Origin: Lithospermum erythrorhizon
Lineage: Eukaryota; Streptophyta; Magnoliopsida; Boraginales; Boraginaceae
Reading direction: 5' to 3'
NCBI GenBank assembly: GCA_019722365.1
Contig: JADFUC010002183.1
Location: forward strand, 1 to 64,000
DNA: 64,000 nt
Made by a program: the position numbers and the translations under genes. Positions 50,191-62,199 of this stretch are shown piece after piece. Position 1 is the stretch's first letter, and every line of letters begins with the position of its first letter. The notes beneath the pieces are model-generated. The model did not search any database and had not been told where the DNA came from. It was given only the letters and a program-made list of their open reading frames with translations.

Positions 50191-52289
50191 ATGAGAGCCG
50201 ATGATGTTAACCCAAGAACGAGGTGGAAGCTTTATCATGTATGTGTTGAGCCACACATCATCCTCTCCGCTGTAATGCCCATCTCCTTTAATTTCATCCC
50301 TATCTTATCCTATTTCCTTAAAACAATCATATCCCTCTTTTAGGGATTGGGGTGACATAAACTTCACATTTATTAATATATCGACGAAATTGGTAAGTCT
50401 TGAAGGCATAGTTGATTTAGTTATCATATGTACTTATATTACCTATTGTGTAATAATTTAGTTTTCATTATTGTTAGTCTCCTACTTTGTATATACAAGC
50501 CATATAGACATTTAATTTATGACATAAGAATTGCAGAAAGTAATATGTAGTAATAGTATACTAATCCTTAGTTTTGTTTAACTTTGGCATACCTTTATTC
50601 CAAGATTGCTTCCTTATTGCTACAACTCATCTTACATTGTTTGATTTGAATTGGAGGGGAAAAAAGGAGGAAATGACATAATGAAATACTCAAAATTCAA
50701 AACGATTATTGGACCGGTTGTTAACACAATTTAGGACTTACTGCCTTCTTTTACTTTATAAAAATCTAAGCTATAATGAGTTAATATGGATCTACCACTA
50801 AAAATGCATACAAAGTTAGTCAAGTGAAATGAGTTATGATAAATGAGTATGGGTCAAAATTGTTAATTTCAATAATATTTTGGGGAAAAAATATAAATTT
50901 AACAAAATTGAAATTATTGATTAAGCCAATTAGTTTCTTTTTGATTAATTTCATTTTTTATCGAATTTATATTTTTTGCCAAAATATTCTTTAAATTACA
51001 TTTTTGACCCAAAATATACCTAAATTCTCTTTTTCCATTAAATATTGAACTAATACACTAGGACTATTTACTTACACAATACACACTTATAAGCACCATT
51101 TCCGCACATCGATATCACTTACGTGACAAATCGCAACTATCTCCCAATTATTATAACATTTCGACAATTTCCTCTTAAACAACTAATTATATGTTGCAGT
51201 TCAGTTATTCTTTACACATTTTATAATTTTGACACTTAGATACCATTGATCATATCTGATTGGGAACAAAATATTTTTGTTTGTGGTTTCTACACCATCA
51301 AATGGGATGTCGACTTCATGAACAATGTCTTTAGAATTTTGACTATGATGCTGTTAATATTATATTCAAAAAAAATTGTAGAACATAGTTCTTTGAAAAA
51401 TATGGCACAATATATATTCTTGGTACTTCGACCACCATTAATGAGCTTGTAAATTAAATGTTTAAAGTTAGTTGGTTGCTAGCTGGCCGGAGAAATCTAG
51501 AATCACCAACCGAATCTCTGCTCCGTCGCGATCCTTTACAAGGAATCGGTCCTATCCCGATCCTTCTTTTGGACCGAGAACCGAATGGACCCGGACCAAA
51601 GATCCATTATCCTCTCCCTTTAATCCTAGTTATTTCCACTTCTCACCTCCCCACCTCTCCTCCTTTTCTCGTTTCCCCTTCTAACTCTCCCTTCTCTCTA
51701 TGACCTCATGGCTGCTAATGATACTCATCTACATGGATGCAATTGTAAAGTTTAGAGAACCAATTAATGGTAATTCCAAACTTGACAAGAGATAGTGATG
51801 ATTTAATTTGAACCTCCCCTCCCCCATCTTCTATATTCATCTTTTAATAAATCTTTGTCGATCTTGAATTTAATTTGTATGGAATTTGATTCTAATTTGT
51901 ATGTTGAAGTCAATGATGATTTGTTCTTGAATCTGAGCCTCAATTATTAATTCAATCCGATTTTTTATATATATGTTTATTTCAAATTCGATTTGTATTT
52001 TGGGGGTTTTTAGTTTGAGGGGTTTCAATTATGGTTTTGATTTGTATTTTGGGGGTTTTTAATTTTGTGGAATTTAATTCGGGATTTGATTTTGGCAATT
52101 CTTAATTTTTGGAGTTTCAATTAGGTTTTTCAATTTTGGGGTTTTGTTTTCGTGTCGGATCGGGTAACCGCCCGATTATTACCGGTTCTGGTCCGAATCC
52201 ATTTTTTTTCCTGAAAATATTACCGGTCCGGCCCCAAGGGACGATATACTTCTATCAACCGACCGGTAACAACACTACTTAAGCACGGG

Positions 52290-52803
52290 CGATAAATGTG
52301 ATCCAATAATATATAGGTCACATATTTCAACAGGACTCTCTATTACATGACTCTTTATCGGTACTCATCGCTTGAAAACGGTCCTTCGAATGGCTCTGGC
52401 ACAACCGCCTCTTCTCCGATCCGCCGGCGCGCTACGGCAGAGCAAGGTCTTGCCCATCTGGCGAAAGTCCAAAATCATCCGCCATCGCACTCTCAAAAAA
52501 GCTTAAAACCGTGGAGCTTATCATGCATACCCATTTATCGTTTAAGATTTTAATTTAAAGTAATGTATTATAAATAGTAAATAAGAAGTAAGAATTATCG
52601 TAGATTTCATGAATGGCGATGATAAAAGAAGATAAAGGAAATGACAGATCAGTTCTTCTCGACAAGGACATTAATTTGTCACCATCTCAAGCCTCTCACC
52701 TCACAGCTTTGTATTCACTTATACCTAATGCTGGGGCCAACAACAATATTTTATGTACGCCCTCGTACATGAGTCGCATAAAAATCTATATATATATATA
52801 TCA
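52290..52803 (-). repeat. 3' LTR of second Tat element
   Basis: About 515 bp. It matches 59184-59673 in scattered blocks: GGTCACATATTTCAACAGGA, TTACATGACTCTTTATCG, the CACAACCGCCTCTTCTCC region, and a TATA dinucleotide run at its right end followed by CA. Borders are approximate. Confidence 0.7.
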
Positions 52804-52865
52804 TTTCTCCTATGTGACTTCTACACCACCCTTCATGTACCTCCGCTAACACCTTGGATACATCC

Positions 52866-53650
52866 TTAGTTGTTACACATGCTACTGCAGACTGTATAAT
52901 CGGTTCCGTTTTTCACTCCTCGCTCTGAAATATGCTCAAATATGATCCGCTTAAAACCTTGAGATATTTCAATTGCCTTGGCGTGGTATCTCATTAGAGC
53001 TTCATTTCTCACCCCACAACAACCTCGGATCTGATCTATTACCAACTTAGAACCTCCCCTAACCAGCAGCTCTTCTACCCCTAGGGATTTGACCAACCTC
53101 AATCCGATTATCATTGTTTCATATTCAACTTCATTTTTTGTAGCAGGAAAACTAAACCGCAGAGCATACTCCATTGTCTCTTCTTGGGTCCCATAATTAG
53201 CACTTTTGCCTCTACCCCCTTATCATTGCGGGCTCCATCCACATATAATGCCCAGTCGGGTTTGGCAAGACTTGGGTCATCAGCCCTTGGCCCTTGTATG
53301 ACGTAAAGGACAAGCAACAAGATTCGTTACAAAATCTGCAATGCTTGTGCCCTGATACTGGTCCTAGGGACATATGATATTTCAAACTCGCTTAACTCTA
53401 TCGCCCAAGTGGTTAACCACCCTGACAATGTTGGACTCGATAACACCCACTTCAAGGGTTGATCGGTTACCACTGATCAAGCGCTACTCAAAATATGTTT
53501 TAGTTTTCTAATGAGATCACCAAGCGAAAGCCGCTTGTCATTCTAAAGATACCTTTCTTCTGCATCCCTCAACACATGGCTAACATAATAAATCGGTTTT
53601 TGTATTCCCTCCACTTTCTTAAGCAATACACTCGCTATCACATTGTAGAT
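52866..53650 (-). pseudogene. Tat RNase H domains of second element
   Basis: On the - strand: RT end and gypsy RNase H (VEGIQKPIYYVSHVLRDAEE, then VVTDQPLKWVLSSPTLSGWL) from about 53650 down to 53330, then the archaeal-type RNase H (KPDWALYVDGARND, then after one frameshift MEYALRFSFPATKNEVEYET and VEELLVRGGSKLVIDQIRGC) down to 52880. These are the best-preserved coding pieces of the element. Confidence 0.85.
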
Positions 53651-53659
53651 GGCTAGACA

Positions 53660-56600
53660 TATCAGAATCAAGCCCCGCTCAGTCGAAGATACACGGTTGG
53701 GGATACTATCAAGATTCAAGTTGAAAACTTGAGATATAGTATAATCGAGTTAAAATCTTCTGATATCCTCGCTATTTTGATCAAATCAAAAGTGATCAAG
53801 AGGCCAAGACGAACTCAGCTCCTTTAAAGCGTTAAAGGAGCATAACTACAATATAATGTTTTGTACATCGAGTACTAAATGAATCCTCATACAACCTCAG
53901 CATGGTACTGAATTGATTCTGTACATTTGTGTTCTCGACACATATATTGCGACATATGCTATATTAGTCACTAAATATAAGTTTTGATGACATTTCGTTG
54001 TTAAGTTATAACGAAATGCTTAAGCTTCGAGTTTAATAAAATTCCATGACAGTGTTAAATTCTATGATGTCGTATTAAATTCTCTTATCGACAAGCAATC
54101 CTTTCTATTCAGGTCTCGTTTCACAAGTAAAGTGACCTCACGTGATTAAGAATGGTCGAATCTATTATATGGTAATATGATTCATCAGTATGTCACGTCA
54201 GTTCATGTGTCAGACATCACCACCAATATTATTAGCACGCATTCATGTAATAATAATCATGCGCTTACTAAAATGATTCATACGGATTCGAAATACGCTG
54301 GTAATAACTTTAAGAGAATGAGGTAACTATAGTTACCGTGAAATTGATCGCTTGTCGGGTCTTACCCTAACCTAACGCTGGTATCATTACGACATTGTCC
54401 TACGCGGAACACTATCGTCAAGTAATTCACGAGGTCGAAGCTTAAGATACTCGAGAGTAAACTAAGGAAACTTGAACTCAGTATTACGATATTACTAGTC
54501 AATTTGTATTGTTGTTAATGTTATTGAAGAATGTGCATTTAAAAGATAGATGTGTTTAAACATACTTTTAGTTGGGTACAGAATCACTTAATAATAACTC
54601 GAGAAATGCTAACCGCCATAAACCCTAAATAGTCTTTATATACCAAAATGAGGCTCATTCTTGTTATATTTAACTGGGCCAGTGGGTTCGATCACCGAAG
54701 CAGGTGTTAAGTATTTGATAAGAACTGACCCGTATAGTAATGTCCATAATTTCAGACAAAGCGGCGGTAAAAGGCTTAAAACCCATTTTGCCCACAACTC
54801 CAGAGCATGGTAAAGATATCGCATAATCTCAGCCATCGCCGATCCACACAGAAACCGAGCAGATGGATAAAGACTACTTGTAAGTAACTGTTAAGTGACG
54901 CGGACAGAATCATCGCTCCGGCTTTGTATGTCCTAAAGGACCTAAAAGATTCATACAAGCTATGATCCATGCGTGACTCGAGCGAACATCTCTTGAGTTG
55001 ATATGTTCTTTTTTTCAAGTGACAAATCAAAGCTGATTTCACGATATCGAAGAAGAAACCTAACGACGGTCAGTAGAGCTAGTTCATTTACTTTCTAATA
55101 AGCAAGAATCGACGACAAGCGAATTTATTCTTACAACTGACAGTTAACGATATACGAATGCTTAATCTATTCATATGTCATTTATTGTTTTGCCAGCTTG
55201 GTTAAATAATAAATCCTAAGACAAGTCTATAGTTTCCTCAGATAAACATGTAAGTATTCACAATCTAGAAACGTAGTTAGCCAATTTTTTCCATAGTCGA
55301 TAAGCCGATGTTTTAGCAACTAGTATTTGATTATCAAACATACTGATTGGACATGATCGAAGCCGCTGACTGCAGAGTTTGTAGTTCAATCAATCTTACG
55401 CTATCGCTTCAGATAATCGAGGAGTCAAGCTTGACCACAGAAATCATAAGATATATATATCTCGCCCTATAAATTTTGCTTAGAACCATTAAGTTTACTC
55501 TTAGACCCTCGCGATATAATCATTCTAAGTGTTATATGAGTTTTGTGTTTTGACTAAGGCTAAACGCCCGCCTTAAGCCGATCATAACGCACACGTTATA
55601 GTTAAAGAGATGTCGATATATTAGAAGTGGATTTTGTCCATCCCCTCGATATACAAGGTAGATCTCAGCCTCGAGAATCATGGTTGACATGCGCACTGAC
55701 GCCAGTTTCGGCTTATCAAGATGTTTCATAGTTCGAGAAGAAAGTCACAGTATTTACACACACTTCTTACATACCATGACAGATCATGGCATGTGCCGAA
55801 TTATAAAAGTGAATCGCCCAAGCAAGAAAATGAGAGCTGGAAATCAATAGTTATCGGTTTCATTTATTATACTATCAAGGACAATCGTTGTAACAATTCA
55901 TTTACTGCTTAAAGAACGTGATTACAAAAACTTAACATTCACCATAAGAATTGTAATATTGTCTCATTTCTACGAGTAATACCGATTATATCGTATTTCT
56001 GTGATCTCACGTATAATCAAGTATAATAATAATACCATTAATTATATTATTATATCACCGCTATTATCCGAAATTCGTGGCCACACCCATACAAATGAAT
56101 ATCAATTTTATTTCATTTAATGAAATTAAATCGTGATTGCAAAATTGAGTCATTCAAATCAACAAGATACTCAATGGAGAGTTTTGCTAATTCTAATAGC
56201 GTAAAATATAAATCGACGTGAAACCGACTCAATTAACTCGCTAACTTAATTAATGGCTCGACTAAGAGAGCTTATTAGCAACTTGTTAGTTACTTACTGC
56301 TAACACAGTTACTTAACAATTTAACGAGTTGACTAAGTTAATCAAACGATTTGACCTATTCGGTTAAAAGGATGCTAGCTCTATATAAAAAGAGGGACGT
56401 TAAGTCAGGGAAACCTAATATTCAACCTCCATATTTTCACACGCCTCCCTCTCTATAGCCGACTAAGACGCCATTTGACTTTATTTCGTTGTCCAATTAT
56501 TCTTGGAGATTCTGAAGCAAATCCAATCACGCGATTCAACCGGCCTCTCATGCTGATTAACCGGAGGCATAATCCTATCGAGGCGCTAATTGCTAGGGAA

Positions 56601-56783
56601 TACAAAGGAAAGTTTCGTGGAAAGACTTGCTGGTGATTTTCTCCGCTGCGTCAGAAGCGCCAAATTCAATGTCTAAATATATATGTATTATATATTTTGT
56701 AGTTCTGATTTTATGCATTTTAACTGATCATGTATGCTATTTGTTTATGATTATGAACAAGTTTTGCATAGATTTTCCCTTCA
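53660..56783 (+). mobile_element. copia 3' fragment inserted in the second Tat element
   Basis: A + strand fragment of the same copia family as the one at 16765-25359. It ends with an LTR at 55838-56783. The DNA just before that LTR matches, in reverse complement, the DNA next to the other element's 3' LTR: a GAGGCTGAGAT...CTTGTATATCGAGG block at about 17905 and 55640-55680. The right border is exact: LTR end TTCA at 56783 meets Tat RT sequence at 56784. The left part (53.66-55.0 kb) is unassigned, and no 5' LTR was identified. Confidence 0.65.
55838..56783 (+). repeat. copia LTR (third family copy), + orientation
   Basis: 946 bp. It starts TGGAAATCAATAG, the reverse complement of the LTR edge at 17748-17760, and ends CATAGATTTTCCCTTCA, matching the other edge at 16765. 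It contains CTCTATATAAAAAGAGGG at about 56379-56396, a clear TATA box that fixes the sense strand as +. Confidence 0.75.
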
Positions 56784-58400
56784 GACTCTCCCTTAGTCTA
56801 TTAATGGTTTTCCTGAGATTTCCCAAGTGATCCGTCCGTGTTCTGCTTTTGACTAACATGTCATCCATATAAATCTCCATATTTCGCCTAATCTGGGATA
56901 TTCGCTGGCAAAGTGGCTCCAGCATTCTTTAGTCCAAACGGCATCAATTTCCAACAATATAACCCATATTCAGTGATGAATGCGGTTTTTTCCTCTATGT
57001 CATGAATTTGATGATATCCTCGGTAGTCATTCATAAAATCAAAGACCCTATGTCCTCATACGCTATCCACCAAACGCCTTCCCTAAAGTAGGTAACGGAT
57101 AAAAGTATTTAGGACACGCTTTATTCAGACTAGTAAAATCTATGCACATCCGCTATTTATTATTGCGCTTCTTAACCAGTACTACATTCGCGATCCATGC
57201 GGGGAATTTCAACTCGAGAATCGCTTGTGCTTTTAACAAAGTCTGCACTTCTTCCCTGATGGCTATTTTTTTTCATCATTTAACCGCTTCTTCGCTTTTA
57301 CGGGGCGGTTGTCAGGTCAATGTATAGCCTGTGTACCGCAATCACTGGATCTATACCTGGCATGTCTTCAGGTCCCCATACAAATATGTCCTCAAATTCT
57401 CTTATCAAGGCGTTTATGGAATACTGTGAATAATGTTAAAGTGCATGGAGCTGGTTGTGTGAAGACTGGGAGCCCGGCAATTTATCAAATGCGTGCTCAA
57501 ATATAGTACATCCACAAAACTTCCGATATCAACTAACATTCGCTCCACGGTGAAATTTTCAATTATGGAAGCTATAACCACAGGGTCATCATGTGGTAAT
57601 TCAATCTCTATCAACACCTTATTAGAGAAGCTGATTACCTCGCTTTTAAGGTTGGTTGCTTGATTAAGGGAATACACCTCCCTGCGAGCATAATTCTTTT
57701 TGGAGTTTCGACAATCGCCACCCCTCGCGATACCGCCTTTAAATGGTATCACGCCTGGGGTTCTAGGCACCCCTGCCTTTGCTTAATCCACAAAGGGGCT
57801 GGGCTCCCACGATTTTGGATGCTGGTAGTCTCCGCTAAGCTTCCTCTCATAAATTCCTTTTAAATACCCTTTAATCAACTTCTTTCAATTTCTACATCGG
57901 ATTTGCACTCATACGCGTCATGCCCACGCCGCTGACGGTACTCGCAATGTCTTATTTCTTCTACCCGGTGTGCACTTCTCATCCGCATCGGGTTGCAAAT
58001 TTACCCACAATTCGGTAGTATACCTCGCTACGTGGATACCAATATTAATGATGTTAATCCATCCGTGTGAAATTGCCTCGTACATTGGACTAACCCTTTT
58101 TGGGATAAAAGCTCATAGTTTCTCCTCTTGGAACCCTGCCCCGTCTCTTTGAATTCCCTCCATCCCAAACTGGCTTCTTCTTCGCGACGCTGATCATCCC
58201 TCTTTTTTCGGTATATCACAAGGTCCTTGTTTTGGCCCTCTTTATTTTTTAACTCTTCCAGTTCCACATACTGTCTAACTCTCGCGAACTCATCTTTAGA
58301 CAGGGGAATCTCTAAAACCAATGCCTTCTTCAATTTCCCATACGTTAGTCCGCGATAAAATGCCATATATGCTACTCGTTATCAATTCGCATGGTTACAG
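56737..58400 (-). pseudogene. Tat gag-protease-RT remnant of second element
   Basis: On the - strand from high to low coordinates: gag piece at 58366-58028 (MAFYRGLTYGKLKKALVLEI and ARVRQYVELEELKNKEGQN), aspartic protease with MLVDIGSFVDVLY at about 57520, where the usual Ser of the DxGSS box is altered, and RT with IYMDDMLVKSRTRTDHLGNL at about 56870. RT breaks off at 56784, where the copia fragment begins. Confidence 0.8.
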
Positions 58401-59183
58401 AATGTCGTTATAGCGCTTCTGATAGATTTTAAGGGTTTCATTAGGGCCTTGTTGGATATCCATTAAAGCCCTCCGATCCTCGGTATTTTGTACGGGCGGA
58501 TCCGAATCCTTGGCGGCTTAATGCATCCGTCGTTTGTCGATACGACCACCGATTCGGTGGCGCGTCATATACCAATCCAACGCTCTATCCGCTAAAGTTA
58601 TTTCGCAAGGCTTTCACAGAAACGGCCCAAATTATTCGATGTGATTGTCATTTTAGCAAAGAAACCTTTGTAAATTTCTTAATAGGGTCTCTGCTCCATT
58701 AAATTAAAGTAACTGAGGCAAAATGAAACCCTTGGATAAATGGGTGACACCATCCAACCTATCGGTGAAATCTATATATCTTGATTTTACACTATTTTTT
58801 ATGGATGGCTAAGCGAAGAAAATATTTCTCATCATTTTTTGATATCCGCCACCTCGCTGGTGCCTGGCAAAGCAGTGATCCACATGAGTTCCGTGCACCG
58901 GCGAGGTACCGCGCGTGACGGCGCCTCTCATGTTGACTACTATGGCCCCTCGGAGCCTTCATACTACCAAGACGCACCCCGTCGTACGGGCGCTGTAGAT
59001 AAGAGACGATCAGACTGCCCTTCCCGATCTTTGTTTAAAGCTTCCATCACTCAAATTGCCAGATTCGCCCGACATCCCTAGATACTGAGGCCGCGATGCT
59101 CATTGCTCTGCCTGCTTTATGCCAGTCGTGACGTACATGCCAGATTATTCATATTTGTTTTTCAATCCTGCATCTACGCCACT

Positions 59184-59673
59184 CGATAAACGCGATCCCA
59201 CATCACATGTGGTCACTTACTTCAACAGACTCTCTATTACATGACTCTTTTATCGAGATCGACTTTCTATTATTCGGTCAATCTAGCTGGAACACCTTTC
59301 TTGGAATTGCTTGAAACAACCGCCTTTTCCTCGGGATTCACCGGCGGGCACTCGGTAGATAAGTCCGGTCGACTTCGGTGGAGCTCAAAACTGATCCGCA
59401 CCTAAAATAACAACCTAACATGTGAGCGACAGCATAATCTCTACTCCATCAAGCTAAGACGGATCTCTGTAACGCATTCATAAATAGTAAATACCGTTAA
59501 TAAACGACCGCACTATAAACGGCAAGATTTATGAAGTTACGCTGAAATGATGACTGCCCTTCTCCTCGACGCGACACTTCACATCATCTTCAAAACTCTC
59601 GCCTACAGCCTTTATTCACTCTTACATACCCAATGTTTTAGGTCAACAACCCCAAATCTATATATATATAACA
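59184..59673 (-). repeat. 5' LTR of second Tat element
   Basis: About 490 bp partner of 52290-52803, in the same orientation. Similarity begins at CGATAAACGCGATCCCACAT and ends at a TATA run followed by AACA. The copies differ widely, with many substitutions and indels. Confidence 0.7.
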
Positions 59674-59969
59674 CCCAAACCTCTTTGGAGAGTAGTTAAC
59701 TAGTTACGATCATTTCAATTATATATTGACTTTCCATATCAAGTCAATTATGTTAATTTTGTATAACATATTTCGTCCAAAGTTGGATTCTAAATCCTGC
59801 TGCCACAATACACAATACGGAATACATTATTTGGAGGAGATTCACTGCATTAGTGCTAATGCTTGTATGATCGCACTCATTATCACGAAATACATTATTC
59901 TGGAGAGTGACAATGAATGTCATCCTCTCTTATTAATATTTGCAAACTGAAACCTCATAATATCAAGTT

Positions 59970-62084
59970 TTATTTATAGAGGGGAAGCTCACGAATCTTC
60001 TTCCAAGAAGGCCTGTTACTGATATCATCCCACCAAGCACTCACATGTTTCCTATTCTTGATCATATACTCCTTCTCACACTTACCTACCAAGTACTGAG
60101 TAAAAGGTAGATGACTAAGATCAGCCAAGCTAAAGAAATCACCTGCTAAATACTTGCTTGTGGACAATCTCTCCTCATAGATATCCAAAACTTTTGCAAG
60201 TTTTTCTTCACATTCTTGAATCAAGTTTTGGTCAGGTGTGAAACCCATTTTGGAACTGAACAGGATTTGAATAACCATTGTGTAAAGTGGAGGTTGAAAG
60301 TTGTGTGCTTCAACCTCTAGCCATTGTTCAACCAACCCCCTTTCCTCAATTGTCTTCCCAAACAACTCTGTTCCTTGAGACTTGTACTTTTCAGCATAGT
60401 ACCTTATTATAGCCCTTGATTCTGCATAAATGTTAGAAAATCATCATTGAAATAGATGTTGCTCTATCAGATTGATATTACTTCCTCCTTCCTAAATTCT
60501 AATAATCCGTACCATTTTAATTTTGCATGAAGTTTTAAGAGCATTTGAATTCTTTTCACATTACAACATTTCCCTCCAATTTATCACTCACATAATAGTC
60601 GAAATGAAAACCAATTTTGAGATTTCTACTTTGACAATAGTGGTCTTAGCATTTAGGATGGAGGAAGTAATTGATTTTTTGGATTTTTCATTCTATTTCA
60701 GTAATAAATAATAATGAGGAACTAAATAAAGCATTTACACGTTGATACGCTCAACGTAGACCAAGACTACTCCATCACCAATGCCACAGATTATCCTCGA
60801 GATGCCGTGACAGTCCGCAGCCTACCCCATACACAAATACCAAAGATAGCTGCGTGAACCCCCGCTAACAATCGGCGCATCTACCCTGGGATTCATCAAC
60901 AATTATTTGGCCGCTGCAGATCGAATCCACGCTGACGCACGGGTACAAGACCGCAAAGTACAATTCGACGTCTGCTGAGATGGCCGACAAAATGCCATTT
61001 TTACGAATCAAATTGCATGCGTAAATCAATTTATTATGATGATAAAGTTCTTTAAAATTATTAATCCATATGGAAGGCATTAACCAACCAATAGGACTGA
61101 GTTATCAATACAATCTCGCACGTTAACCCGATCCCAAAGTCGTATCAAGCCACGGCCCATAACCCGCAAAACTCCAAAAAATCTGCTATTTCACCACTAT
61201 TTGCCGCTATTTTCCGCGACAAGCCACAGAAGATACACGCCATCAGCGATCGCACCGCTATTTACAACTATGCCCGATCCATTCGACTATACAAGTGCCA
61301 TTACCGCATCCTCAACAACGGAATTATATCTCACACCATGATAAGAATAGCAATAAATAAATATTATATCAATTTTTAAGGAGCAATGCATCACTAAATT
61401 TATAGATATAATATGAGAGAGTTATGGTAATAACATAAAATATTGATTTGTTACACATGCTTCCTACAACTAACAATTCTTAATATGAGTATCTCACAAT
61501 ATTTTCTGATATTTTCAGCAGTCAACATAATATCTTTTGGATACCTGTCAATACAGTAGTTTCTTCTCGTTACATCTCAATAATTATTCATGATCAAAAA
61601 TCAAAAACTTCGATAACTTTTCGATTATATATAGCAATATGAATAAATAAGAATAATGATTAAATAGTTATTCATAATCATAACTTTAATTTCAAGATAA
61701 GAAAAATGTTTGAATTGAAATACAAATTTAGTAAATGACTCCCTTGAGTTGTCAAAATATATAATTGTTTGCACATACCATATAGAGTGTAATCACCATC
61801 TTGAATGACAGGGGTAGACCCAAAAGGCTGAAGTTCACAAGAAAATCACTTTTATAACTTTGATATCATACTATAAAAAATTGATGGGTGCTCTATTTTC
61901 ACCTCTAATGAAAGATTAAAGGTGTTATCAGGACAAGAACCTGAAGTTTGAGATAAGCAGGATCTTTGTTTTCTCCTTTGGTTATATCAACTGGGATAAG
62001 CTCATATTGAATATTCTTCTCAGCAAGACATACCATCACTCTCTTAGCAGAGGCATAGTCTGAACCATACACTTTCACTACCAT
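59970..62084 (-). CDS. Phi-class glutathione S-transferase, GSTF9/10-like (3 exons)
   Basis: Exons on the - strand: 62084-61941, 61827-61779, 60421-59970. Phases agree and give 214 aa, the normal phi length. The enzyme conjugates glutathione to electrophiles and can act as a peroxidase in the cytosol. The thioredoxin-like N-domain is MVVKVYGSDYASAKRVMVCL with likely catalytic Ser12, then QPFGSTPVIQDGDYTLYESR carrying the glutathione-binding PV and ES (E65-S66) residues. The helical C-domain holds VEQWLEVEAHNFQPPLY, YLAGDFFSLADLSHLPF and HVSAWWDDISNRPSWKK. The three-exon layout and these blocks match Arabidopsis GSTF9/GSTF10. Intron 1 is short (113 bp); intron 2 is 1,357 bp and carries a MITE and a TAGCGG-rich repeat. 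A TATA box is visible upstream. No defects seen. Confidence 0.96.
60481..60667. mobile_element. Stowaway-type MITE in GST intron 2
   Basis: 187 bp bounded by CTTCCTCCTTCCTAAAT and the reverse complement CTTCCTCCATCCTAAAT: 17 bp terminal inverted repeats with one mismatch. The dinucleotide TA lies directly outside both ends (60479-60480 and 60668-60669), the Stowaway/Tc1-mariner target duplication. It has no coding capacity. Confidence 0.9.
61150..61275 (-). repeat. TAGCGG-rich dispersed repeat in GST intron 2
   Basis: In reverse complement it reads CATAGTTGTAAATAGCGG, then AAAATAGCGGCAAATAG, GAAATAGC and GATTTT...GAGTT, in the same order as the copy in intron 5 of the NSUN6-type gene (36892-37078). 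Confidence 0.7.
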
Positions 62085-62191
62085 TCTTCCTGTGATGAAT
62101 CACTTTCCACCTTCTTTCTTTGACTTGTCACTTGTGTGGTTGTCTAGTTTTAGTGATGGATGATGAGTTCAAATGAAAATTGGCTTCTCGA

Positions 62192-62199
62192 TATTTATA
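62192..62199 (-). promoter_or_regulatory. TATA box of the GST gene
   Basis: On the - strand GCTATAAATATCG lies about 110 bp before the ATG at 62084, the usual arrangement for a plant gene with a short leader. Confidence 0.6.

Larger units (their letters stand above)
48381..52289. other. HPPD promoter and long intergenic region
   Basis: HPPD promoter sequence followed by about 3.8 kb without a supported gene. It holds a G-rich tract (49138-49290), a tandem duplication (50076-50190), and GGTCCG/CCGGACC-rich stretches near 51.5-51.6 and 52.15-52.25 kb that look like dispersed repeats. Frames here (up to 81 codons) are low-complexity or unrecognised. Confidence 0.5.
52290..59673 (-). mobile_element. 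Second Tat/gypsy retrotransposon, no integrase seen
   Basis: LTRs at about 52290-52803 and 59184-59673 share, for example, ACTCTCTATTACATGACTCT. The coding part reads on the - strand: gag and protease at 57.4-58.4 kb, RT near 56.8-57.3 kb, gypsy RNase H at 53.35-53.65 kb, and archaeal-type RNase H at 52.87-53.3 kb. The second RNase H ends within about 70 bp of the 3' LTR, so integrase and 3' region are missing. A copia fragment (about 53.66-56.78 kb) is inserted between RT and RNase H. The element belongs to the same lineage as the one in the glycosyltransferase intron. Confidence 0.8.

Noticed and set aside
51458..51703. 81-codon frame rich in Pro, Arg and Ser
   Set aside because: Two overlapping frames of similar size in low-complexity, GGACCG-rich repeat DNA. 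No recognisable protein.
33372..62084. Possible metabolic gene cluster (methyltransferase, HPPD, GST, glycosyltransferase)
   Set aside because: The methyltransferase is an RNA-modifying NSUN6 type, the GST is a general phi-class enzyme, and the glycosyltransferase is a cell-wall GT47 enzyme. Nothing links them in one pathway, and transposon blocks separate them.
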